Source of the DNA: Sulfobacillus thermosulfidooxidans DSM 9293
GTDB taxonomy: Bacteria; Bacillota; Sulfobacillia; Sulfobacillales; Sulfobacillaceae
NCBI RefSeq assembly: GCF_900176145.1
Contig: NZ_FWWY01000001.1
Location: forward strand, 2,663,444-2,727,443
Direction of reading: 5' to 3'
DNA length: 64,000 bases
The notes under the pieces are model-generated. The model was not told the origin of the DNA. It did not search any database and was given only the letters and a program-made list of their open reading frames with translations. How positions within the stretch are numbered: position 1 is the stretch's first letter; the number at the start of each line of letters is the position of its first letter. Made by a program: the position numbers and the translations under genes. Below, piece after piece: positions 52,554 to 61,408 of this stretch.

Positions 52554-55172
52554 ATGCGTTCTGCCGAAATTCGGCAAAAGTTTTTAGATTACTTTGTATC
52601 ACAAGGACATCATAAAGTGCCAAGTTCTCCCTTGGTTCCTGCCCAAGATCCCACATTGCTGTTTACAAATGCGGGTATGGTTCAATTTAAAGATGTCTTT
52701 TTGGGAAATGAATCCCGTTCGTATTCCCGCGCTGTCTCCGTGCAAAAATGCATGCGAGCCGGGGGTAAACATAATGACTTGGATCAAGTGGGGAAAACGG
52801 CACGCCACCAAACATTTTTTGAAATGTTAGGAAATTTTTCTTTTGGTGACTACTTCAAACGCGATGCGATTCGTTTTGCCTGGCAATTTCTCACTGAGGT
52901 TTTAGGCTTGGATCCCGAGATTCTTTGGGTGACGGTGTTTGAAACCGATGACGAAGCTTATGAGTTGTGGCAAGAAGTGGCGGGGGTGCGTCCCGAACGG
53001 ATTGTCTGGATGGGGGAAAAAGACAACTTTTGGAGCATGGGCGACACCGGCCCTTGTGGGCCCTCATCCGAGATTTTCGTGGACCGTGGACCCGAGTACG
53101 CTTGTAGTGATCACTGTGGATTAGGACTGTGTGATTGCGACCGGATTCAAGAAATTTGGAATCTGGTGTTTATGCAATATAACCGTGATGAAAATGGGAT
53201 ACTCACACCGCTTCCCAAGCCGTCTATTGACACAGGGATGGGTCTAGAACGGATTGCGGCCTATTTGCAGGGTGTCAATTCGAACTTTGACACGGACCTA
53301 TTGCGACCCTTGATTCGTCATGTTGAGCATCTCTCCCATGTCAATTATGACCCGGGACCAGGTGGCATGCCATTTCGCGTTATTGCAGACCATATTCGTG
53401 CCATCACTTTCTTGTTGGCTGAGGGAGTATCCTTTAGCAATTCAGACCGGGGCTATGTTATGCGCCGAATCTTACGCCGCGCCGTACGCTTTGGATTGCT
53501 CCTAGGATTTCATCGTCCCTTTCTTCACGAACTGGTTCCCGTTGTCGGGGAAATTATGGGGGATGCATATCCCGAAGTTTTAGTGGGGGAAAGTCTCATT
53601 CAACAAATGATTTTGGATGAGGAAGAACGATTCCGAGTGACTCTCGATTCCGGTATGAAAGTTTTGGAATCCAAACTGCAATCGGTTCCTGAAGGCGGAG
53701 TATTGCCCGGGGAAGAAGCCTTTTTGCTCTATGATACCTATGGGTTCCCCTTGGATTTGACGGTTGACGCGGCCGAAGAGCGCGGGATTACCGTCGATCA
53801 AACGGGATTTGATGCGGCCATGAAGGAACAACGGGAACGAGCCAGACGGGCGAGAAATCGCCGGCAAGACGCGGAACAATTGCCCCACCTGCAACCCAAT
53901 GAATTTGTCGGTTATCATCAGCTGACAAGCCATGATGTTCCCGTGACTCATCTATATATTGGAGCCGACTCGGTTAAGCGTCTCATGACGGGCGAATCGG
54001 GATGGCTGTTCACACCGAAGACTCCTTTCTATCCCGAAGGTGGTGGACAAGTCGCTGATACGGGTATAATTCAAGGGCCCCATGGGGTCTTTAAAGTCGA
54101 AGATGTTGTGAAGTTCCAAGGTGCTATATGGCATTTTGGTACGGTTATTGAGGGAAGCTTGACGGCTGGAGAGCTTGTTACCCTATCTGTGGACAAACAA
54201 CGCCGTGAAGGAGCCATGCGTAACCATACCGGCACCCACCTTCTTCATGCGGCATTAAGAAAAATTTTAGGTACGGGTGTTCACCAGACGGGTTCGCTTG
54301 TGGCGCCAGATCGGTTGCGGTTCGACTTTTCCTATCCTAGTCCTTTAACGCTTGAACAAAAAAATGCTATTGAAGATCTGGTCAATGGCTGGATTTTGGA
54401 AGACATTCCTGTTCAAGTCCAGGAAATGAGCAAGGACGAGGCAATAAATCAAGGAGCGTTAGCCTTTTTTGGTGATAAGTATGGGGAAGTGGTTCGGGTG
54501 ATCACCGTTCCCTCCGCCAGCCAAGAACTGTGTGGAGGCACACACTGCCAACGTACCGGGCAAATTGGATTGTTTGCCATCACCGAAGAAACATCTGTCG
54601 GAACCGGATCACGTCGTATCGAGGCAGTGACAGGCATCAATGCTCTGGAAACTTTTCGGGTACAACGCCAAGCTCTGGATCAATTGACCGCACAGCTGCA
54701 TTCGGCTCCCGAGGAATTGGCGGACAAGGTCAAAGCCTTACAAGATGTCAATAAGGCATTGGAAACCGAGTTGGCCGAGCTCAAGCGGAAAGAACGCTAT
54801 CAACGGGGGAGCCAATTGGTCGCGGAGGCACAAACATACAATGGTTTGAAAATCATCGTACACGAAACCGATGCCAATTCTTTAGAAGAACTACGGGAAG
54901 TGTTAGATGGTGTCAAATCTCAAGTCTCAGGTGCGGTTTTAGCTGCGAAACATGGTGAGCGGGCTTCATTAGTTGTATATTTAGGGAAAGACTTAGTTGC
55001 TCGCGGATTGGATGCGCGGGCTTTGGTGAAAACCCTGGCCCGCCGCATCGATGGTGGTGGCGGAGGCCGTGTCGATCTGGCCCAGGCTGGTGGCAAAGAT
55101 GTGCGAGGCATTCCGTCTATGTTAGACGAGGCTCGCCATTTGCTCTCGGAAAAACTTATGGCTGCTGGATAA
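52554..55172 (+). CDS. alaS: alanyl-tRNA synthetase
   Basis: An 872-residue AlaRS: class II core (KVPSSPLVPAQDPTLLFTNAGM, RHQTFFEMLGNFSFGDYFK), editing domain with HTGTHLLHAAL and CGGTHC, and a C-Ala domain with GGGGRVDLAQAGG. A four-cysteine patch CSDHCGLGLCDCD lies in the core. AAGGAGGAC precedes the ATG. No T-box leader is visible in the 78-bp gap. Confidence 0.97.
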   Translation: MRSAEIRQKFLDYFVSQGHHKVPSSPLVPAQDPTLLFTNAGMVQFKDVFLGNESRSYSRAVSVQKCMRAGGKHNDLDQVGKTARHQTFFEMLGNFSFGDYFKRDAIRFAWQFLTEVLGLDPEILWVTVFETDDEAYELWQEVAGVRPERIVWMGEKDNFWSMGDTGPCGPSSEIFVDRGPEYACSDHCGLGLCDCDRIQEIWNLVFMQYNRDENGILTPLPKPSIDTGMGLERIAAYLQGVNSNFDTDLLRPLIRHVEHLSHVNYDPGPGGMPFRVIADHIRAITFLLAEGVSFSNSDRGYVMRRILRRAVRFGLLLGFHRPFLHELVPVVGEIMGDAYPEVLVGESLIQQMILDEEERFRVTLDSGMKVLESKLQSVPEGGVLPGEEAFLLYDTYGFPLDLTVDAAEERGITVDQTGFDAAMKEQRERARRARNRRQDAEQLPHLQPNEFVGYHQLTSHDVPVTHLYIGADSVKRLMTGESGWLFTPKTPFYPEGGGQVADTGIIQGPHGVFKVEDVVKFQGAIWHFGTVIEGSLTAGELVTLSVDKQRREGAMRNHTGTHLLHAALRKILGTGVHQTGSLVAPDRLRFDFSYPSPLTLEQKNAIEDLVNGWILEDIPVQVQEMSKDEAINQGALAFFGDKYGEVVRVITVPSASQELCGGTHCQRTGQIGLFAITEETSVGTGSRRIEAVTGINALETFRVQRQALDQLTAQLHSAPEELADKVKALQDVNKALETELAELKRKERYQRGSQLVAEAQTYNGLKIIVHETDANSLEELREVLDGVKSQVSGAVLAAKHGERASLVVYLGKDLVARGLDARALVKTLARRIDGGGGGRVDLAQAGGKDVRGIPSMLDEARHLLSEKLMAAG

Positions 55173-55193
55173 GCAAGAGAAAGGACGTGGACT

Positions 55194-55460
55194 ATGGGGC
55201 CGACAGATGAGACTCGCAGATTGTGGGGGCATCACGAAGCGGCCAATCAGGCTGACGCAATTTTGCGTGAAGTCTATAGTGCCCTCAAAGATAAAGGATA
55301 TAATCCCATTAGCCAGCTCGTTGGTTACCTCTTGTCTGGTGATCCTGCGTATATCACCAGTCATCAGGGGGCCCGGAATCTTATCCGTCGTGTGGAACGA
55401 GACGAGCTGCTAGAAGAACTCTTGCGCCAGTATGTGGCACAAGTCGAGAAGACATCCTAA
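55194..55460 (+). CDS. ireB: IreB-family regulatory protein (DUF965, YrzL)
   Basis: An 88-residue helical protein with [30 protein letters not shown] and the end [21 protein letters not shown], matching IreB, a small phosphoprotein target of a PASTA kinase in Enterococcus. It is 21 bp after alaS, the conserved Firmicutes position, and its stop directly precedes the ruvX ATG. Confidence 0.93.
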   Translation: MGPTDETRRLWGHHEAANQADAILREVYSALKDKGYNPISQLVGYLLSGDPAYITSHQGARNLIRRVERDELLEELLRQYVAQVEKTS

Positions 55461-56201
55461 ATGGCTAAACGCATAATGGCATTAGACGTTGGGGATAAAT
55501 GGATTGGGGTCGCTATCAGTGATGAACTGGGTTTATTGGCTTCGGCTAGACCACCGATAAAACGGCGTTCCAATTCTTATGATCTTCAGGCCATTTTGGA
55601 CTTGGTTACGACTTGGGATGTTAACGAAATTGTGGTAGGGTTACCATTGAACATGAATGCAAGCGTCGGTCCTCAGGCCGAAAAAACTTTAAAGTTTGTT
55701 GACGCACTAAAAACTGAGGCCCCTTGCAATGTGATGACGTGGGACGAACGGCTCACCACTCAGCTCGCTGAGCGGTTGTTAATAGAACAAAACGTTCGGC
55801 GCGACAAAAGAAAACAGGTGGTGGATGGTCTGGCCGCCGCATTAATCCTGCAGGGGTATCTCGACCATAAAAAACACACCAATTCAAGGGAGGACAATCA
55901 CATGGATGACGACAAAAACTTGATAGGGCATGGGCCTGAGGAAGAAGACGAAATTATTACTTTGACCGATGAGGAAGGACATGAGCACGAATTCGTAGTG
56001 GTCGATGTCATTGAAGTCGAAGAGCAAGATTACGCTATTTTATTGCCCATTGATACGGAAGAAGATGAAGAAGCCGAAGCCGTTATCTTGCGCTTAGAAA
56101 AAGATGATGATGGCGACGATATTCTTGTCGATATCGAATCAGAAGAAGAATGGGAAAAAGTTGCGCAAGCTTATGAAGAATTATTGGATGATGAAGAATA
56201 A
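55461..56201 (+). CDS. ruvX: in-frame fusion of RuvX/YqgF nuclease and DUF1292 domain
   Basis: One open frame of 246 residues. Residues 1-135 are a RuvX/YqgF RNase-H-fold resolvase or pre-16S rRNA nuclease (MALDVGDKWIGVA, EIVVGLPLNMN, TWDERLTTQLAERLL, VVDGLAAALILQGYL). Residues 148-246 are an acidic DUF1292 protein (YrzB): EEEDEIITLTDEEGHEHEF onward. In Bacillus these are two genes, yrrK and yrzB. Here no stop separates them, yet AAGGGAGG (55886-55893) lies eight bases before an in-frame ATG at 55902, so DUF1292 can also be made alone. Confidence 0.9.
   Translation: MAKRIMALDVGDKWIGVAISDELGLLASARPPIKRRSNSYDLQAILDLVTTWDVNEIVVGLPLNMNASVGPQAEKTLKFVDALKTEAPCNVMTWDERLTTQLAERLLIEQNVRRDKRKQVVDGLAAALILQGYLDHKKHTNSREDNHMDDDKNLIGHGPEEEDEIITLTDEEGHEHEFVVVDVIEVEEQDYAILLPIDTEEDEEAEAVILRLEKDDDGDDILVDIESEEEWEKVAQAYEELLDDEE
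55886..55904 (+). promoter_or_regulatory. internal ribosome binding site and start for DUF1292
   Basis: AAGGGAGG at 55886-55893 followed by ATG 55902, in frame with ruvX. Initiation here would give a 99-residue DUF1292 protein ending at 56201. Confidence 0.75.
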
Positions 56202-56231
56202 GCATTGTCTGATGGGAGCGGTTTAACGTTG

Positions 56232-57269
56232 ATGACCAGGCGTAAGATGCGGGGCGATATAACATTTCGCAGCGGGCGACTGGTACAGTGGATAGGGACG
56301 GCTTTATTAGGAGCCGTCCTTTTCCTGGTGTTTTGGACGTGGACAGCATTACAGCCAGTGAACCCCCAGGATCACCAAGCTATTTACGTGAAGATTGTGC
56401 CGGGACAATCGGCGGCACAGATAGGCCGCGTCTTGTATCAAAAGAAATTGATTCGCTCCGCTTTCGCCTTTCGCCTTTTAACTCGGTTTAGCCATCAGGC
56501 TCGCTCCTTACAAAGTGGCGTATACCGGTTATCTCCTAGCCAAAATCCCCAACAGATGTTAGCCATGATGGAAGAGGGCAAGGTTGTCACGATTCGGGTG
56601 AGCATTCCCGAGGGTTTTACGGTCCAGCAAATCGTTCACCGTTTGGTTATGCATCATATTGGAACGACACAGGAGTTTGCGTCCTTATTGAAGACACCGT
56701 TGCCCGGAATGCCCAAGCCGGCTCCCGGTGTTAAAGATCCCTATGAAGGATACTTATTTCCGGCCACCTATCAATTTCCTTATGGTACAACCCCAAAACA
56801 AGCCTTGACGACAATGTGGACAACTTTTGTTACGCGGGTGCTGCCTCTTTATAAAAAGAGCCACTCCTCATTATCGTTATCCCAGTGGGTGACATTGGCG
56901 TCGATTGTGCAAGTGGAAGATAAAAATCCGGGGGATGCTAGCAAAATTGCCGGGGTATTTATCAACCGCTTAAAAATCGGCATGCCACTTCAGAGTGATG
57001 CGACAGTCCGTTATGCTATCGGTCATCCTATTACCGGATCGTTGTCCTATACAAATCTTCAAGTCCTATCGCCCTATAATACCTATTTGCATAAGGGACT
57101 TCCTCCCGGGCCCATCTCAAATCCCGGTATACTGGCATTAAAGGCTGCCTTACATCCCGCCAAGGTTCCTTACTTGTATTTTATTGCATTGCCAAATGGC
57201 CATACATTATTTGCCACGACATATCAACAGCAACTCGCCAATATCCAATATGCTAATCAACATTTTTGA
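56232..57269 (+). CDS. mltG: endolytic transglycosylase MltG
   Basis: A 345-residue YceG/MltG protein: short basic N-terminus, one span (about 20-40), a LysM-like subdomain (IVPGQSAAQIGRVLYQKKLI), PEGFTVQQI, then the catalytic part with SIVQVEDKNPGDASKIAGVFINRL (Glu in VED) and MPLQSDATVRYA. It cuts nascent glycan strands. The frame opens at TTG 56205; TTG 56229 or ATG 56232 fit the GGGAG site at 56214-56218 better. Same place as yrrL in Bacillus. Confidence 0.9.
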   Translation: MTRRKMRGDITFRSGRLVQWIGTALLGAVLFLVFWTWTALQPVNPQDHQAIYVKIVPGQSAAQIGRVLYQKKLIRSAFAFRLLTRFSHQARSLQSGVYRLSPSQNPQQMLAMMEEGKVVTIRVSIPEGFTVQQIVHRLVMHHIGTTQEFASLLKTPLPGMPKPAPGVKDPYEGYLFPATYQFPYGTTPKQALTTMWTTFVTRVLPLYKKSHSSLSLSQWVTLASIVQVEDKNPGDASKIAGVFINRLKIGMPLQSDATVRYAIGHPITGSLSYTNLQVLSPYNTYLHKGLPPGPISNPGILALKAALHPAKVPYLYFIALPNGHTLFATTYQQQLANIQYANQHF

Positions 57270-57293
57270 CGGGTATAAAATGTGAAAATCTGG

Positions 57294-57328
57294 AAAAACT
57301 CCCTGTAGTAGATGTGAAGGGAGTTTTT
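57294..57328 (+). terminator. terminator whose 3' arm holds the next gene's ribosome binding site
   Basis: Perfect 11-bp stem AAAAACTCCCT (57294-57304) with AGGGAGTTTTT (57318-57328). The 3' arm contains AGGGAG, eight bases before GTG 57332. The hairpin can end mltG transcripts and also hide the binding site of the following gene. Confidence 0.75.
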
Positions 57329-57331
57329 ATT

Positions 57332-58558
57332 GTGCATTGGACTCGTCGTACGTGGACCACCACGACCTCGGTTATGGCCATCATTGGCTTTTTAGCTTTG
57401 ATATTTAATCTTCTTTGGCGTCCGTATACACCTGTGCCTTACAAAACTCAGGCCATTTCACCCCTACACCCTGCTTTAACGGCCATTATGATGGATGGTC
57501 AAGGGCATCTGTTAACGCGAATGGTTAATCAAGAGGCCCTCGTCGTTGTTCCCTCATCGTTACCGTCCTGGGCCAAACACGAATTATTTAGTCGCTATCC
57601 AAAATGGCCGCATGTCGCAGAGGTTTTGTGGAATGGTCAGTCCGCTTTCTTTCACACGGCGCTTGGTTGGAATATTCCGGGTCTTTACCGGGTTAAGATT
57701 CAAGAAATTGTTCCCGTCCCTAAAGTGCCCATTTCTCTTGTCATGGCCATGGCCCGGGCGCACCATGATTTTACGCAGAGCCCATGGCAATGGACGGGTC
57801 AGGGGTTTCGCGTTCAAAGCCACGTGATCCGGGTCACGCCAAGACTCTCTCTTATGAGCACACTGGAACCGGTTATTCCCTCTGGAGGCAGCCTGGTTAT
57901 TCTCAATGGACAAGGGCAATTGTTAGCCCAAGAGTCCAGTCCGCTTGGCCGTTCCATGAGTTGGCAGCCTCATCCGCTGGGTAAAACATTGACACCGGTG
58001 CTGTTAGCTATGGCCTTGACCCATCCCCAACTATTTCACGGATTGACCCCACAACAGGGGCCCAGCCTTCTAAATATCATTGGCTCGCGGTGGGGCAGTT
58101 CAGGCATTCACCGGGCGCTTTTACAGTTGGGCTTTGGTGAGTCTCGAACCATTTTGGGTCAACCTCTCACTAACCCTCCTTTACCTAAGACCACAGTCTC
58201 TGAGTTCTCAGAAGGGACCGGTTTATGGGGTACCAGTGATGAACTGGCCCGGGCTTATTTGTTACTGATCGATGAAGGAAAATTGCCTGCTGTGAGCTGG
58301 TTTTTTCACGGCAAAAAGACGAATCTCTCTCGACACATTCTCGTCCCTGCTTCGGTTGTCGCCCAAATTAATGGCGTCCTACCTAAAGAAGATATTGGGA
58401 CGATCCATTTCCATATCTGGCGTCCCAGTAATCAAATGGCTGTAGCCTATACTTCGTCTGATCATGGCCTGGTGATTGTACTTCAAGGCGCTGCCGCAAC
58501 CCAGACTGTCGCCATCGTGCAGCAAGCGGCGGTATGGCTTAGCCAAAACAATCATTAG
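57332..58558 (+). CDS. degenerate penicillin-binding-protein-like transpeptidase domain protein
   Basis: A 408-residue protein with one N-terminal span (TTTTSVMAIIGFLALIFNLL). Its second half follows the layout of class B PBPs: ILNGQGQLLAQES resembles the strand before the active site, HPLGKTLTPVLLAMAL lies where PGSxFK should be, and GLWGTSDELARAYLLLIDEG resembles the late GxGxxxTPLQLA part. The SxxK serine, the SxN and the KTG motifs are not recognisable. So a catalytically dead PBP relative is likely, perhaps a scaffold or regulator. GTG 57332 is chosen for the AGGGAG site; the longer frame from TTG 57266 would run through the terminator. Confidence 0.65.
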   Translation: MHWTRRTWTTTTSVMAIIGFLALIFNLLWRPYTPVPYKTQAISPLHPALTAIMMDGQGHLLTRMVNQEALVVVPSSLPSWAKHELFSRYPKWPHVAEVLWNGQSAFFHTALGWNIPGLYRVKIQEIVPVPKVPISLVMAMARAHHDFTQSPWQWTGQGFRVQSHVIRVTPRLSLMSTLEPVIPSGGSLVILNGQGQLLAQESSPLGRSMSWQPHPLGKTLTPVLLAMALTHPQLFHGLTPQQGPSLLNIIGSRWGSSGIHRALLQLGFGESRTILGQPLTNPPLPKTTVSEFSEGTGLWGTSDELARAYLLLIDEGKLPAVSWFFHGKKTNLSRHILVPASVVAQINGVLPKEDIGTIHFHIWRPSNQMAVAYTSSDHGLVIVLQGAAATQTVAIVQQAAVWLSQNNH

Positions 58559-58565
58559 ATCATTA

Positions 58566-58677
58566 GATAATGAGATAATAAGATAATAAGATAATGAGAT
58601 AATGAGATAATGAGATAATGAGATAATGAGATAATGAGATAATGAGATAATGAGATAATGAGATAATGAGATAATGG
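58566..58677. repeat. 14-copy octanucleotide tandem repeat
   Basis: GATAATGA repeated without a break; copies 2 and 3 read GATAATAA and the last ends in G. Non-coding on the plus strand, eight bases after the preceding stop and about 60 bases before the glycosylase start. Long simple repeats of this kind change copy number by slippage. Confidence 0.95.
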
Positions 58678-58738
58678 ATATTGGTGGCTTCTTGACAGAG
58701 TACTTGTTATTTACGCAAAAGTCTTTTACAGTGAGCGT

Positions 58739-59464
58739 ATGAAACGCATTAAGTATCATGCCGTGGTGGATTCTGGTCTACTCGACATCTTTCAAACAGG
58801 CATCCAAAGGTGGTACCGGCAAGAAGGTCGGGATTTGCCGTGGCGCCATACAACAGACCCTTATCACATTTTAGTATCCGAGATTTTGCTACATCAAACC
58901 ACGGTTAAAACGGTGGAACCGGTGTATCGGCGCTTTTTGGAACGCTTTCCGACGGTGACGGATTTAGCCAATGCATCCTTAACGGAGGTCAAAACGATTA
59001 CCGACCCTTTAGGATATAAGATTCGTGGACAATGGCTTCATCAAATTGCTCAGGCCGTGGTCAGTCAATTTAGCGGAGTGTTTCCACGCACACTAGAGGA
59101 ACTTTTGAGCCTTCCTGGGATTGGACGCTATACCGCGGGAGCCATTATGTCTTTCGCCTTTGGCTATGATGCCCCCATTTTAGATACGAACGTCAATCGT
59201 TTAATTGGACGCTATTTTGCCATTGATTACAAAGATTCATCGGCCGAAACTAAACACCAGCTGTGGTCAATAGCTGAAGCCATTGTCCCTTCTGGGCAGG
59301 CCCGGGAATTCAATAATGCCTTGATGGATATGGGTGCTATGATTTGCACGGCGCGAAAGCCCAAGTGTCTCATTTGCCCGGTTGCGGTGGGCTGTGCCAT
59401 GTTAGCGGAACAACCGACACGAGCGGCAGAAGAACGTGTGCAATACCGGTTGCGCACGGAATAA
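58739..59464 (+). CDS. short MutY/Mig-type HhH-GPD DNA glycosylase
   Basis: A 241-residue base-excision enzyme: DLPWRHTTDPYHILVSEILL at the N-terminus, helix-hairpin-helix LPGIGRYTAGAI, catalytic Asp region APILDTNVNRLIGRYF, and a 4Fe-4S site C-x6-C-x2-C-x5-C (CTARKPKCLICPVAVGC). It lacks the C-terminal Nudix-like domain that MutY uses to read 8-oxoG. SEILLHQTT and LDTNVNR, with no Nudix part, resemble archaeal Mig thymine/uracil mismatch glycosylases as much as MutY. The tandem octamer lies directly upstream. Confidence 0.85.
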   Translation: MKRIKYHAVVDSGLLDIFQTGIQRWYRQEGRDLPWRHTTDPYHILVSEILLHQTTVKTVEPVYRRFLERFPTVTDLANASLTEVKTITDPLGYKIRGQWLHQIAQAVVSQFSGVFPRTLEELLSLPGIGRYTAGAIMSFAFGYDAPILDTNVNRLIGRYFAIDYKDSSAETKHQLWSIAEAIVPSGQAREFNNALMDMGAMICTARKPKCLICPVAVGCAMLAEQPTRAAEERVQYRLRTE

Positions 59465-59637
59465 CCGGGAATCCCGGTGCGATCCTCTACAGAGCTTTTC
59501 ATCCCCTGTGTTTTAATCGGTCTAGCTTATTTTGGGCTGCGGATGGATTTTACAATGGCCATGCACACTCTTTTTTCGTCGCTCATATGATGGTGAAGCA
59601 AGAAGTTCGCGCCATTCAATATGGGGGAGGGTGACAT

Positions 59638-60345
59638 ATGGGCATCAGTATCGGTTTGATGGTCTTAATTGCAGCAGCGGCGGCACAAGGGGCCATTTGG
59701 TTGGCCGGATACATTGGAGGTAATGCCTTTCCTCAACCATTAACGGAAGCGGAAGAACAACAGGCACTGGAAGCCATGCAGCGCGGTGACAAGGAAGCCA
59801 GGCAACGCTTGATTGAGCATAATTTGCGACTGGTGGCGCATGTCGTAAAAAAATATGCGAATAAAGGCACTGAATCTGACGATTTGATTAGTATTGGCGC
59901 GATTGGGCTGATAAAAGGAATAGATACGTTTAATCCAAGCAAAGGGACGAAATTGGCAACCTATTGTGCCCGGTGTATTGAGAATGAGGTCTTAATGCAT
60001 CTGCGTAATCAGAAGAAACTCAAAAGTGAGGTCAGTATATACAGTCCTATTGGGATTGACCGAGAAGGCAACGAGATTTTGTTGTTAGATGTGTTAGCCA
60101 GTGGCGAAGAGGTCCCAGATACCGTGGAAGTCAGTATGATTATGGCATGGGTAACAGAATATGTGGGAAGTTTGACGCGGAAAGAACGTTTGGTCCTGAA
60201 TTTGCGGTTTGCTTTAAATGGGCAAGAAAGACGTTATACCCAGAAAGAGATTGCTGAACGGCTCGGTATTTCGCGCAGTTATGTATCCCGTATCGAGAAA
60301 AAAGCGGTCGAGAAAATTTTAGCCGCTTTGAGTCTCCCCTCGTAA
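59638..60345 (+). CDS. sigK: sporulation sigma factor sigma-K
   Basis: A 235-residue sigma-70 factor with a hydrophobic N-terminal pro-region (IGLMVLIAAAAAQGAIWLAG), then FPQPLTEAEEQ, region 2 (IEHNLRLVAHVVKKYANKG, DLISIGAIGLIKGIDTFNPSKGTKLATYCARCIENE) and region 4 (TQKEIAERLGISRSYVSRIEKKA). These are diagnostic of SigK, the late mother-cell sigma factor that is activated by removal of the pro-sequence. The gene is continuous, so no skin-type element interrupts it. GGGGGAGGGTGAC precedes the ATG. Confidence 0.95.
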   Translation: MGISIGLMVLIAAAAAQGAIWLAGYIGGNAFPQPLTEAEEQQALEAMQRGDKEARQRLIEHNLRLVAHVVKKYANKGTESDDLISIGAIGLIKGIDTFNPSKGTKLATYCARCIENEVLMHLRNQKKLKSEVSIYSPIGIDREGNEILLLDVLASGEEVPDTVEVSMIMAWVTEYVGSLTRKERLVLNLRFALNGQERRYTQKEIAERLGISRSYVSRIEKKAVEKILAALSLPS

Positions 60346-61165
60346 GAGCGGATCTTCTATGGGATCGTAAGCCAGAGAACCTGCCCACCTACCACTCTTG
60401 ACGGCGCCCCTTCATACTAAGTGCAACATCCTCGTCAAGAAGTGGCATTGGCATAATAACCCATGAATGTGGGTCAGGGGATGGTCTTAACCCTTTGTAT
60501 CCGAGACGGACCGATGATTCATGGGGCGGGCGACTGCCCCATATTCTGTCTGATATCCAGTGCTTCTGGGATGCCGGGCGCTTTCCATGCCGGGGTGATT
60601 GTTTTCGACTCTGCCCTGTGTTTGACATCCTTCCATGATGAAAATGATGCCAAAATCTCCTCGGCGATCACGCTATGGGATCATATCGCATGGCATATGG
60701 GATATCTAAAAATATTTGGGGGCTTAATAGGGCCAATCTTCAGGTGCGGCACCGCTCGGACTGGGAACGTATGATGGCGATGCAGTCGCGGGTGTCTGCA
60801 AATAAGGCGGACATGCGGCCAGCCGAGGCGATGTGATGGGCACCTGCTAGTCCTTGCGGTGGCTTCACCAGGGTATCTCCCTTCCCGCGATGAATAACAG
60901 AGTTGCAATACACTCGTTAATGGGAGCACTTCTTGAGTTACACGTTGTCACGGTCCTTCATTGACGGTGCTTCCTGTCGTTTTGCTACGATCTGAGGTTT
61001 TTCTTCCCAGGCTAATAATAGCATGGCTTTCTAGCCTCCTGTCACGGCCTCTTCGTCATGCGGTCCTACAGGTTTTATCATAGAGATCGCATAAGGTTGA
61101 CAACAGACTTTACCAATAAGTAGACTAAACTAAACTAAGTTCTTCAATAGATTGTGAGGTCAGCG
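60346..61165. other. gene-poor stretch, possibly degraded insertion sequence
   Basis: About 800 bases with no open frame that I can support. A 50-codon minus-free stretch at about 60674-60838 (plus strand, ending RHRSDWERMMAM and ADMRPAEAM) looks protein-like, perhaps a transposase scrap, but no family is recognisable. TTGACA at 61097 belongs to the toxin-antitoxin promoter. Confidence 0.4.
61097..61126 (+). promoter_or_regulatory. VapBC promoter with ACTAA repeats
   Basis: TTGACA (61097-61102), 18-bp spacer, TAGACT (61121-61126). Three ACTAA units follow directly over the expected transcription start and may be the antitoxin operator. Confidence 0.5.
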
Positions 61166-61408
61166 ATGAAGTCCGTCAACGTTCATGAGGCGAAAACCCA
61201 TCTCTCACGACTTTTAGATGAGGTGAGCCGTGGAGAAGAAATCACCATAGCTAAAGCGGGTAAGCCTATAGCGAGATTAGTTCCGGCCACAACCTCCCGG
61301 CCAATCCGGACCGCGGGATTTTTGCGCGGAAAGATACGTATTGCGGAAGACTTTGATGCTCCCTTGCCTGACGAAGTGCAGAGAAGTTTTGAAGGGACCG
61401 ACAAATGA
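61166..61408 (+). CDS. Phd/YefM-family antitoxin (VapB)
   Basis: An 80-residue protein beginning MKSVNVHEAKTHLSRLLDEV with GEEITIAKAGKPIARLVP, the Phd/YefM DNA-binding fold, and an acidic C-terminal tail that would bind the toxin. ATG 61166 has GAGGT upstream; the longer frame adds four residues. Its stop overlaps the toxin ATG by four bases. Confidence 0.88.
   Translation: MKSVNVHEAKTHLSRLLDEVSRGEEITIAKAGKPIARLVPATTSRPIRTAGFLRGKIRIAEDFDAPLPDEVQRSFEGTDK

Noticed and set aside
58566-58677. Possible CRISPR array
   Set aside because: The unit is eight bases in direct tandem with no spacers and no cas genes nearby.
58379-58759. Minus-strand frame with a Leu-Ile-Ser repeat (SLSHYLII)
   Set aside because: It is the translation of the octamer repeat on the wrong strand and covers the end of the PBP-like gene; no binding site.
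60463-60774. 103-codon plus-strand frame and opposing minus-strand frames downstream of sigK
   Set aside because: No binding site, motif or convincing composition; frames on both strands look equally random.
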